Positions 54,208 to 64,000 of a stretch of DNA of 64,000 nucleotides are shown piece by piece. Each line of letters begins with the position of its first letter. Within the stretch, counting starts at the first letter, position 1. The stretch lies in the NCBI GenBank assembly GCA_014871385.1, contig CM026426.1, positions 108,086,070 through 108,150,069 on the forward strand, in the 5' to 3' direction. Position numbers and translations under genes: made by a program. Under the pieces are notes generated by a model. That model saw nothing but the letters and a program-made list of their open reading frames with translations, did not search any database and was not told where the DNA came from. This DNA comes from Ceratodon purpureus. Taxonomy: Eukaryota; Streptophyta; Bryopsida; Pseudoditrichales; Ditrichaceae.

Positions 54208-55334
54208 TGCTGTCAGCCCGCCACTGAAGCAACGCCCTCCACACGCCTCGCGAGGAGGTCATTGGTTGGAGCCCCCGTGGCGGTTGCTCGCACCATGGTG
54301 GCTCAGGCAGTGCCATGTCAAAAAGTACGCGGGCAGCCGCCATTTTTTTCTCTCACGTGCCGCTTACATGGCCTTTTCTAGACCTGTTTTTGCACGTAAT
54401 GATTGTGCACCTCCGTTGGATTCTATGTATCTCCACCGTTGAGTTGTTACAAATTTGAGCTCAATAACATCTCCACGTTTTACTGCTCCTCTGCAAAAAC
54501 ATAACGACGATTTTCTTGGAATACTTTATAAAACCCTGAACCTTAAGATTACTTCAAAAACGTCGGCATCAGTTATCATCGACAAGTTTGCTAGAACAAA
54601 CAACAGAGCGGAGGAGTCCAGAGTAGACAATTTGCTGTGAATCCCAAGCCCAGGAGAAGCTCGAACTCTCCCAAACTCACACACCCACCTCAAAACAAAA
54701 CCCACTCAAAATTGACAACTGATTATACTGACGAACTATGAGAGCTGCTACAACCTGTTTAAACGAGCAGGAATTTTCAAAAGCGGATTGATTCTCTATG
54801 GCAAGAATTTGGAAGAGATTTGAGAATTCAAAGAACAGAAGGGATTTAAGACTACAAACTATTGCAGAGATAGGTGACGGGCTCCGGGTGGCATTCCTCC
54901 TCTGTCCATGGCAATAACTTCAAGCTTTTCAAAAACAAGGGTCGAAAAACAGAGCTTCGCAAGAGAGACGATGCAAATTCTTTAAGCTTCTCTTAGGGTT
55001 TCAAGTGAGAACAACCATTGGAAACGTGTGAGAACCTCTTGAAAACGCGTTCGCATGCTACAAGTTCGGGTTTTCATCGTGGGCCTAGCCCAGTCCTGGT
55101 TTATACAGGCGGGGGCCTGATCCAGTCTAGGAGGCTGGATTGGGGTCCCAAAATGCTGCTTCTCGGGACAGCGCTCCGGCCGGCCCCAGAACAAGTATAA
55201 ACTGGACCTTAATGTAGTTCCTATCCCATTACTTACCCATCAATTGGGCATGCAAATAAGTTCTACCTAATCACCAATCTCCCCATCATGTGTCATGGTA
55301 GTGTGCATGACACCCGGAGTCCCACCTCAAACAG

Positions 55335-55510
55335 TGGGTGCGTTTACATCACCTGCCAGCAGGCCCAGGGAGCCTATTCCGAATTAGGCTCCCTGTTGAA
55401 TTCGTAGGGAAAAAGCCAGGTCAACTCAGCTTTTTCCCTACGAATTCAGCAGGGAGCCTAATTCGGAATAGGCTCCCTGCTCCTGCTGGCAGGTGATGTA
55501 AACGCACCCA
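55335..55510. mobile_element. 176 bp compound palindrome (foldback MITE)
   Basis: The ends TGGGTGCGTTTACATCACC and GGTGATGTAAACGCACCCA are exact complements, and the complementarity continues almost unbroken to a ~10 base centre near 55415-55427. Each arm itself contains a near-palindrome (GGGAGCCTA, TTCCGAATTA, GGCTCCC), so the strand could fold as one long stem or as a branched form. No target duplication was found; a CCCAATGATTACA unit is tandemly repeated just outside the right end. Confidence 0.85.
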
Positions 55511-57500
55511 ATGATTACACCCAATGATTACAGGCATTGTCCTGGAGCATTAATATTACGTTGTAGGGTGGGCTACTACTTCACCATGGTCCATGACCAT
55601 GATCACAGAATAACGGATCAGTGGTAACATCCCCGCAACCTGGTCCAATCTATTGTTCAGTTTCATCTCTAACCGCACACCCATTTATATTTGTGATTAT
55701 TTTAATTGCATATTTCCATCAGGAAAAATGCAGTTGACGACACTAATAAGCCAAAGGGTCGATGTGCATTCTAAGTCACCATAACTGGAAGTTCAAACCT
55801 GCAGTCATTTCCAAGCCTGCCCAGATTGAGACATGGATATATACACCGAAGTAACTAAATAGTTCAGAGTTCATCAAGCTATTATCCTCTTTTTACTAAG
55901 ATCATTTGGTAATTATGTGTGATACTTGTGCCATACTTGGATGATACCAATGTGATATTTAGTTGGGGTTTTGGTTTTGAACTGAAAAAAAATCCAAAAT
56001 CAAATCGGTAATTTGACAATTTCATTCGACTAATTTACAACTAATTACCGGATCTCCCCGAACATTAAACTAAACTACTTTGGGTGGCAGTAAAATGAGA
56101 ATTGAAGGTGAAGAGGAGAGGGAAGGGAAAGAGGGTGGGCTTTTCCGCGCATTGAAGATTCACCTGATTTGGAGCCTGGGGGTATATTTTTAACAGCCGC
56201 CAGCCCGGGTGAAGCGCAATAAAGCCCTGCTTGAAGGGGGCTTCATGTGCCATGTGGGGCCGGGCAGGGGCTTCCTTATTTGGGCCCCTTTTTTTCCTCC
56301 ACTGCCCCTGCCCCAACCTGCCACTCATTCCAACCCACTCCTTCCATCTTCCCCTTCTCGCAAACTTTGATGTGCCAAACCACTGCTCCACGTATCTGTT
56401 CAGTTGAGTTCCTGTTTGTATCGTTAATGCAATTTTTAGTATGAAAAGGAACACAATTTCAATGCTTTGCAATCAATGGTTAAATTAATGTAGTAAACCT
56501 TTTTCTGGACTACGGAGAAACATTGCAGAACCCACTACAATGTTTTACCAACTTGTAGAAAATAAAATTCAAAATTTACAGTTGTTGGAACTATCTTCTC
56601 CAATTCGTTAATTACACTGCAACATTCAAGTTTTGTCAAGAATGTTTACTATATTCTACTAAAGTTCTTCTCTCATTCGCAAGATGGAAGCTACAACGAG
56701 GAGCGAAGGTAGAAGGATGAAGGCTAGAATAGTGTCAACTCTTGAAAGGGGGAAATAATTCTTTACATCCATTCTTTTGTCCCAAGGGCATTGGATTGAA
56801 GGTGGAACAGACAAGCACTTAGACCGCTTTACATATAAAAGGTGAGCTAGTTTTCTTTAGGGTTGAATAAATTGCATAAAACTTCAACCCATATTTGGAT
56901 GGAAGTCGGCCACAACTACCTCTGTTAATAAGATTATAACAAGGTCCAAGTTTCCTATATTTAATGGCCTTGGGGTTAAGAAGCTAGGCCGATTCAATAT
57001 ATATAGAAAATTTTAGTTTTTTTTGAAAATAAATAAATTCTAATTGACTAAAAAATGATTTTTAATGAAAAGGGTTTATTTAGTCGAATCTCCCATTGAC
57101 CTCGAGGCATAAAATTGGCTTTTTTTCTCGATGCATGCAATTTGCTTAGCTTGGGCCATGTCAGAACTTGCATTTTTTTATTAGAATATTCATACCACCA
57201 AATTGGTAGAGCCTCTAAGTCTAAAGGAATTGGGTTGATTTAAGCATTTTAGCCAGACACAAGTGAGAATTTTAGTCCTCAAGCAAACTAAATTAGCCCG
57301 ACCCTTTGATGTAAAGTGGCCCTTAACCCTTAAATGTCCAGATTTTATTTTGGAATGATTTTCCTCATAACATATACTCCGTTGGACCAAATGAGGTTTT
57401 TAGAATGCCAAACTTAGCACCTTGAGGAGATCCGAATACTTCTTCAGAATAGATCCAAAGTAAATCAAAAACAGAATCACACTTAAGATGGGGTTTAAAA
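55511..57500. other. intergenic sequence without recognised gene
   Basis: Mostly AT-rich with one GC-richer patch at 56140-56370. No supported gene, RNA or terminal repeat. Confidence 0.5.
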
Positions 57501-59416
57501 GAGATTTTGGGTGTGGTATCAATGTATCATGCAAAGAATTGTTAATTCCCGAGCTCCGGAGACCGAAGCTCCTCCTCTTTGAAGGCTAGGGAGCAGGCAG
57601 GTAGGGCGTGGGAGGGGGCGGGACCCAGCCCAAGGAAGATGTCATCCAGCCCGGGGCCTAAATTGGTTGGCTTTTGCAGAAATAGAGCATGCAGGAAGCT
57701 GACCGCGAGGAAAACTGTACAAGACCCCATGCTCTGCCCACAGTACACGCCCCTGCAAGTGGATTTGTCCCTCGTTGCTTGCCTGCTGTGTTCCAGCTCT
57801 CATCTGCTCCTCCCATCCTCCATCCCCCGCCCCCCGTCCCTCGCCACTCTACTAGTCAGACATCGATCGATCGTACTAGACATCTTGTCCAGTTGCTGTT
57901 GTTCTGTTCCTCCTCTCGATGACATATAATTTCGTCGCATACCACCACAGCCGGTGTTGTTTTGTGTCGGGGTGGCTGCTATTCCTACATACCTGTTACG
58001 TCGTCCGCTTCTCTTGCTAGCTTGCTGGCTGCCTGGGGTTCGTTTCATGTTTGACCTTTCTGCAGCTGGTACCACTGGTACGTCGTACTGGACTAATTCC
58101 TTCCTCATTCGCATCCTCTCTGATCTTTCTGTGCATGTGAGAAGTAGATATATGTTGAATTCACTGGCTGCGGCTCTGCGGATCATGTTTATTAACTACT
58201 TGCATGATCGGGATTCGAATGAGGGTCATCACTTGACTTTGCTTGTGAGGTTGTTAGGATTGAATAGTTGTGATGAGGACTTTGGCGGAGTTGGCTAATT
58301 GACTTTGGGTGTAGATCAGCGGATCGTTTTCAGATGGATCGTTATGCATTGTGTTTGTTCATAATTGAATCATTGGATTAGAAGCTACCCGGAGCGTTTA
58401 GAAGCTCGAGCAAGAGTTTTAGATAGTGTTGCCGGGTGTATGTAACTTACAAGAGCAACAATGATGTCTATGCAGAAACACTCCAGGAGATTGCTGATTT
58501 CTTGCAACTCCTTTCCGTAATCTGCGGATTAGGCCGGGACCTGGAGAAACTTAAAGCGAACTAGTAGACATTGGCGGAACTTGATTGAGCTTCAGATGAC
58601 GCCAATCCTTTTGCATAACGACAAGATCAGTGATTCAATGAATTAGGAGTAAGAAGTTGAAATGTTGGTAAGATCAGCGTGCTTCAGAAGCGAACAATTT
58701 ATACTCAAGCGTCAGTTGTGGAGAGACAGGTTTGGATGGGTGCAGAGAGCAGGAAGTTTGAGCTTTGAAACTCTTTTGAGTCGTGAGACACTCTCAAAGC
58801 TTCGTACTTGATTTTCTTACCACAAAAATTAGCTAGCATGATCTGATCGGACAAACTTTCGCTGTGCTCATCTTCTCTCTTCAGGCTCTTGCCACGTTAA
58901 TCCTTTTTATGTACCTTTTAGTGCTCCTCCACGAATTCTTGATCATAAGCTGTGATCTAGTGTCGCTTTAAATTTATTACTTGTGTCCGGTTGCCTTCGT
59001 ACTTTGTGTATCTATAGGACCCTCTACTTTGCTTCGGGTTCCTGAAAGTTTCTGGTTGGCTCTGATTATCTACAATCTATATTGGTGGATCGTACACATG
59101 AGGTCCTTCTTCTCACTTCAAGGTCCCACAACTTCGTCAGCACCCCGTGAGCTTCAAGCCCTCCCAGCTATTTCTTCCTCCTCTTCCTGAATACTTTAAG
59201 GCTCACGAAGACATTTTCTAAGGGATCCACTATCCTCCTGATCTGTCACCTGTGTCGTTCATAGTCATTTCTTCCTAGAACTCTTTACGAAGACAGCTCT
59301 CCGGACCACCTACAGCAGCGGGATGTACCAGTTCCAGTTTCTTGATATCGACATCAATTAGATATAGCACGCCCTTGGGCAGTAATTGCCTGTAGAAGCA
59401 CCTGAACTTCACCTGC
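57501..59416 (+). promoter_or_regulatory. upstream region of the NAC gene
   Basis: GC-rich at 57540-57900 with a pyrimidine-rich stretch (CTCCTCCCATCCTCCATCCC) and an ATCGATCGATCG run near 57861, compatible with a promoter and leader, then mixed sequence up to the start codon. Short plus-strand frames here (57579-57929, 57954-58298) show no domain; they could be leader ORFs. I cannot place the transcription start. Confidence 0.35.
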
Positions 59417-61127
59417 ATGACAAGCAGCATGTGCAACGGGGCCAGAGCCATGGAGATGCAGCAGGATGATGGTGTGGATCAGCTCCCACCCGGCTTCCGC
59501 TTCCACCCGACAGACGAGGAGCTTTTGAGCTATTACCTCACCAAGAAGATCAGCAATCCCCGCTCTGCCGTCAGGGCCATTATCGAAGTGGACCTCAACA
59601 AATGCGAACCTTGGGACCTTCCAGGTATACATAAACTCCTCTTGCTGAAATTGCTACGTCTGGGCTCTGGTGAGACAATATTTTTTTCGAAAATGATTTG
59701 AGCTTGCGAAAGATTCTTTGATATAATGGAATATGTGGCTAGAATATTCGACGGAAACGAGCATATGAGTACAGTGCCAAGTAATATCATGTGGCGCTGC
59801 CAGTGATTTAGTAATTTATTTATATGTAATTTATGTGGGAAGCAGAGAAGGCGAAGGTTGGGGAGAAGGAATGGTACTTCTTCAGCCTGCTCGACCGGAA
59901 GTACCCCACAGGAATGAGAACCAACAGGGCCACAGAGAAAGGGTACTGGAAAGCCACGGGCAAGGACGGGGAGGTGATGGGCTCGAGTACGCGTGCTGTG
60001 GTGGGCATGAAGAAGACGCTGGTGTTCTACGGCGGGCGCGCTCCCAAGGGCCTTAAGACCAACTGGATCATGCACGAGTACCGCTTGGAGAGTAGCCCCT
60101 CCATCCTCCACCTCAACGCCGCCCAGCAATCCCTCCACTCCAAGGTACGTAACCGGACCTTTCAAGTAAAATTTCACCAGGCTCATGGATTCATGGATCT
60201 GCTTTCCTTGGTCACACCAGTTCATTTTTCGGTTGTTTTTTATAATGTGAATATCAATCTGAAACGCTCTGGCTCGGATTGTTTAAGCTGACTCGAGGCG
60301 CAATGTTGCTTATTATGCATGCTATTCCATGAAGTCGCTCATTTACAGATCAGGCCAAGGAGCAGATGTTACTAATCTTGTTCATATATATTTGTATATG
60401 TAACTGAACTTACTGTGTTGGATTGCAGCAAGAGGAGTGGGTAGTATGCCGGGTCTTTCAAAAAATGGGAGGCAACAAGAAACCATTCCTATTTGCTGAT
60501 CACATGTGCTACCAGCTCAGCAACGAAAGTGACAATTCCCCCAATCCCACTGCGACGAACTCCGGTGACTGCGACACAAAATACACCGCCACTGAGTCAT
60601 GCTACAACGGCCAGGACAGCTTCGGAGAGGGTCACACCAGCCATGTAGCTGCAGCCTTGGATGTCACCACCTCTGTTCCTCCCCGTTGGAGGTCAGTCCC
60701 CGTGGCCACACCTCTCACGTCGGCCATTCACCAAGACGACCACTCCTCGGCCCACCATCACTCGAACCTCGTGACCGCCGCCATTGTCATGAAATCCTCC
60801 CCGCTTCAGCAGAGCATGGTATCACACCCCTTGATGAACTCCCATGACTGCTGCTACATTCGTGCTAGTGTGGAGCCTGCTTTGTACACCACCAGCTCAT
60901 GCGAAGGAGAGGACGAAGCACAAAGTGGCCAGTCGAGGTTTCACAACCTGGACTATCCTTGGCCTGGGGATGTGCTGATCTACGACCATGGCTTCCCTGT
61001 TGAGGGTCCTCCTCATGAGGGGGAGAGTGACCAGGCCTCCAACCGGGTCCTGAGTAATTTCCCTGGTCTTTCAAAGATGGCAGGACCCAATATAGATGGC
61101 CTGCAAGAGTGCATGTGGGCATACTGA
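59417..61127 (+). CDS. NAC-domain transcription factor
   Basis: Three exons fit in phase: 59417-59624, 59846-60144 and 60429-61127, giving 401 residues. The NAC domain covers roughly residues 23-180 with all five subdomains: [77 protein letters not shown] with [16 protein letters not shown], and [12 protein letters not shown] then [11 protein letters not shown]. Intron positions after PWDLP and before the EEWVVCRVF block are the classic plant NAC ones. The domain most resembles the NAM/CUC/ORE1 group. The C-terminal ~210 residues are Ser/Thr/His-rich and should be the activation region; I saw no miR164-like site. It binds DNA as a dimer in the nucleus. Two later in-frame ATGs exist; GAGCCATGGAG has the better context. 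The gene appears intact. Confidence 0.93.
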
Positions 61128-61170
61128 AGTACTAGTTCACGTGCAATGCCAATTTTGTGGATCACCTTCT

Positions 61171-61452
61171 GGAATCATCTAGCAAGCCAATGATCAGTCA
61201 TATCTGATCACCTAAAAATCTCACACGTAAATTATCCAGTGGAAACTCCTAGTAGCCAATCAATCAGCTCAAATTTGAGTTCATGATCGGCCTTTCAGGC
61301 TCACCGGGACACCTGTATCGGAACCCTGCTGTATCGGGAACCCCGGCCATGGCTGTCCAAGTACATATGAGTCGACTCATATGTTCACAAGAGTGACATG
61401 CATTAGGGTGGGTTCCCGATGCAGCATTCTACCCGGCTTGCTAGATGATTCC
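61171..61452. repeat. 282 bp foldback structure in the NAC 3' flank
   Basis: GGAATCATCTAGCAAGCC (61171-61188) is exactly complementary to 61435-61452. Inside, GCTGTATCGGGAACCC (61328-61343) pairs with 61410-61425 (15 of 16), and a perfect 22 bp palindrome centred on GTCGAC lies at 61363-61384. Size and symmetry suggest a MITE or a hairpin in the transcript's 3' region. Confidence 0.6.
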
Positions 61453-62355
61453 ATCATGTAGACAGAAGTGTAGAGCTTTGGGGTGCCAGTGTATACAGGA
61501 AATCAAGGCCAAGGAAAATCTGCTATAATGCATGCTTTGAAAGATAGTAATGGAACCATTTATATCGTCCTCACATTGTGTTGTAGTTAGACTGATATTG
61601 CTCATACCATCTGCAAAGTTTGTTAGCTGGTTAATCAGTTAATTAGTTAATCCCCTCGTGACACTGTAGCACAGACAGCCTCTTATACCCTTCCAATACC
61701 GTTAGATTGGAATTCTTGAAAACAATTTTTTTTTAATGGAAATTATAAGGATGGAAGTAGAGAAATATGAGAAACTATTTTATGTAGTATTTGTTTATTT
61801 TTAACCCATCTATGGCTACTTTTACTGATTTTGAAAAAAATATAATTAAAAAAAATAAAAAATTTGGAAGATGAATCTTATTTTTTCAAATTATATATAA
61901 ATATGTGTTCAAGGATGAAGGAACTTGCTATTGATGTACAGTACTAGAAAATATTCATAGTTTGCATTACCTACTTCATGTATCACAACAAACATGCCCC
62001 AGTCATTTTTGTTCTTGCTTCTCATTAGACCTATATGTTATAAGAGTGCATAGGAACTTTACAAGGTGTTTTCTTGTCTTCACTATTGTGGAAGCTTGGA
62101 AGGTTGTTTGTTGTCCACAAGACATAGTATCTAGAGAAGCTGCACAAGTTGGTGAAGTGCTAGGGCAGAACGAGCATACTTAGGGTTTGAAGTTTGTGCA
62201 AATAATGTTGTATAAGGAAGTGAATTTTTTTTAAATAATTAGACTCAACATCTACAAATTGCTTATGAGCCACTGCATTATTTAAAATTGATTTTTGATG
62301 GAGGAGAAGTAGGATAAGATGCCCTAAAGAACCCTAAACCAACCTCAAGAATCTA
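61453..62355. other. AT-rich spacer
   Basis: No gene seen. Confidence 0.5.
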
Positions 62356-62444
62356 AAAAATAACAACAACAACAATTACAATGACAAAGATAACTACAAT
62401 AAAAACAATAAATACAACAATGACAACAACTACAACAATGACAC
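62356..62444. repeat. AAC-rich simple repeat
   Basis: Degenerate (AAC)n and ACAATGACA units directly left of MITE copy 2. Confidence 0.7.
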
Positions 62445-63185
62445 TGGGGGAGAGCACAATAAAGTGTACCACAAAGTGCAACATGTGACCACCAACAAGT
62501 GAATATGAAGTGTGCTGTTTTTTAAGGCTCAAAGCTGATTTTGAGCATTTTGGTGTAGTTTTTGAGCATTTTAGTCACTTTTTAAGGTGTCACAAGGTAT
62601 CTTACAGGCATCTCCATAAGAAAAACATCTTCAATTGAAACTTAATTTGACCGCTAGTTCTAAATCATGAAAATGAAGATGTTCTTTTTTCACTTTTTTT
62701 TTTCCCGACCATTTGCAAACATCAGAAAATTATTTTTTGAGCATTTGAACACCACAATATTTGAAGGGAAGAGCTCCAAAAGTTTCGCCCAAAACAATGT
62801 CCAGAAAACGTCACGACGGTACTTTTGGTACACTTTATGGGTCCAAACTGTTGGAACCCCCGCATTTCTAGAATGGTACCTTAAGAACGGAGTGGACAGC
62901 GAAATTAAATGTGACTTTCGAGGAATCCATAAACATTTCTCTTCACTTTCGCAAATAATCCCATTCACTTGAACCGACTTCGCGGTATCCGTTCCACTTC
63001 TAAACCTCGATGTCTTGTCTCGCACATTTGGGAAGTTCAAGAGAATCAAGTCTATTTTTGAAATCCATAACTAAATTTTGAATCAACATAACTTAGATCC
63101 CACTTTCTTGAGTGTTTATAAGAAGGGCTGAAATTGTCAAATAGTTAAGCACTTTTTTGGTACACTTTATTGTGCTTGCCCCCCA
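62445..63185. mobile_element. MITE copy 2 (TGGGGGGAAGCAC family)
   Basis: Ends TGGGGGAGAGCACAATAAAG and the complement of TGGGGGGCAAGCACAATAAA. The first ~260 bases closely match the reverse complement of copy 1 at 36288-37017; the other part differs more. The open frame at 62667-62972 inside it has no recognised domain. Confidence 0.85.
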
Positions 63186-63520
63186 CTTATTATTGTAGTG
63201 ACAAATTCAAAGAAAATAATGATAATAAAACTTTAGGCGATGATGAAGGTGAGGACAAGGTGGTGATAGAAGCACAAGAAAGTCACCCCAGTTCAATATG
63301 ATTTATACAATCTACATGGGAAAAGCTATTTAGTGAGCGGTGAGCGGTAACTTTTCTGTAATTTTGGAAATTGCTATCTCGTGAAGCATACCCTACGACC
63401 GTGGTTTTGATAGATGTGCTAAAAATAAATGAAAATTTTAGCCAAAAAAACATGCCTATAGTTGTTGTACAATTAGCGGAAAGAAATTTCAGAATCCAAA
63501 ATTGTAAAATTATAACATAA
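63186..63520. other. AT-rich spacer
   Basis: No gene seen. Confidence 0.4.
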
Positions 63521-64000
63521 AAGAGACAGTGGATTTTTTTTTATTCATCTTTCTTCTCCCATTATATCTTCTTGTTTTTTATTCCTCCATTGTTCACCCT
63601 ATATTTATTCAGTTATTTATTTATCGCCCAATCTTCATCTATTCTATCTTCTTATTTTTTTATTCCTCCATTCTTCTCCATTCATTATTTTTTTGTTTTT
63701 CAATCTTCTTCCATTCTATCTTTTTATTTATATATCCTTTCATTCCTCTTTTTCCATTTATTCATTTATTGAATTTATTCTTCCATTTGATTCCAGTCCT
63801 ACCTTATTATTATTTCAATCTTCCATTCTTATTGCATTATTAATGTAATTTCTTTTTTGTCCAATTTCAGATCCTCTCTCCTGTTTTTTTTTTTTTAATA
63901 TTTTTTATTTTTTTCTTCTTTTATTCGACTTCCATTTGTTTTTAAATTCTTCCATTTGATTTCCATTTTATCTGCTAATTCTTTTATTCTTCCATTCCTC
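63521..64000. repeat. T/C-rich low-complexity tract
   Basis: Degenerate repeats of TTCTTCCATT, TTATTTAT and CTATCTTCTT type up to the window edge. The open frames in it are made of Phe, Leu, Ile and Ser only and are not genes. Confidence 0.85.

Larger units (their letters stand above)
44795..55208. mobile_element. Harbinger/Tourist-like element split by an LTR retrotransposon
   Basis: GGCCCAGTTTATAC at 44795-44808 is matched by GTATAAACTGGACC at 55195-55208, an inverted repeat with one mismatch in 14. TTA stands directly outside both (44792-44794, 55209-55211). A GG(C/T)CC end with a TTA duplication is the PIF/Harbinger pattern. Without the nested retrotransposon and one copy of its 5 bp duplication the element is about 1.43 kb. 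Its interior is rich in GGGCCC and GGCCCAAG words and I see no transposase. Confidence 0.55.

Noticed and set aside
55551-55559. TAATATTAC, the geminivirus origin nonamer
   Set aside because: It is not in the loop of a stem and no Rep-like coding sequence is near; a chance match.
63529-63843. Hydrophobic frames that look like membrane proteins
   Set aside because: They come from T/C-rich low-complexity DNA and consist almost only of Phe, Leu, Ile and Ser.

Overview
This window looks like repeat-rich nuclear DNA of a land plant. The one clear host gene is a three-exon NAC-domain transcription factor near the right end (59.4-61.1 kb). Most of the rest is transposable elements of plant type: a Ty3-type LTR retrotransposon, a TNP2-type CACTA element, Mutator-like and Harbinger-like short elements, and several foldback elements. 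Two parts are not usual for flowering plants: a LINE remnant with an R2/NeSL-type restriction-like endonuclease, and a DDE transposase of a family I remember mainly from animals. I therefore lean towards a bryophyte or lycophyte, but this is inference.

Left third (0-24 kb). A decayed DDE transposase (3.9-7.35 kb, +) sits beside a decayed Ulp1-type cysteine protease in the opposite orientation (about 2 kb, -). A six-copy tandem array of ~207 bp units with a three-unit higher-order period lies at 9.5-10.7 kb. Two convergent multi-exon genes follow, at 11.6-14.9 kb (+) and 16.2-19.9 kb (-). Both appear to code for nuclear or coiled-coil proteins of similar layout, and the second carries two RING-like zinc modules. 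Their intron phases fit exactly, but the + gene has an in-frame TGA. A GC-rich gene of unknown function occupies 21.2-24.2 kb (-) and also carries an in-frame stop. Several introns and spacers here are dense in short TTCCT/AGGAA words.

Middle (24-44 kb). A hairpin end next to a TTAA site, a LINE remnant and a possible tRNA-derived SINE are followed by a large CACTA element. The CACTA transposase (TNP2, DUF4218 and DUF4216 parts, minus strand, 36.0-32.0 kb) contains three in-frame stops in the DUF4218 part. It is flanked for kilobases by AGTCAT/ATGACT motif arrays, and a CACTACAACA end is visible at 27963. Possible captured gene pieces lie at 37.7-38.3, 40.1-40.4 and 40.6-41.8 kb.

Right third (44-64 kb). 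A 299 bp Mutator-type MITE with a 9 bp target duplication is followed by a Harbinger-like element (TTA duplication). That element was split by a nearly 9 kb Ty3 LTR retrotransposon with 654 bp LTRs and a 5 bp target duplication. The retrotransposon carries two extra sense-strand reading frames between integrase and the 3' LTR. A 176 bp compound palindrome, the NAC gene with a foldback repeat in its 3' flank, and the second copy of a MITE also seen at 36.3 kb complete the region.
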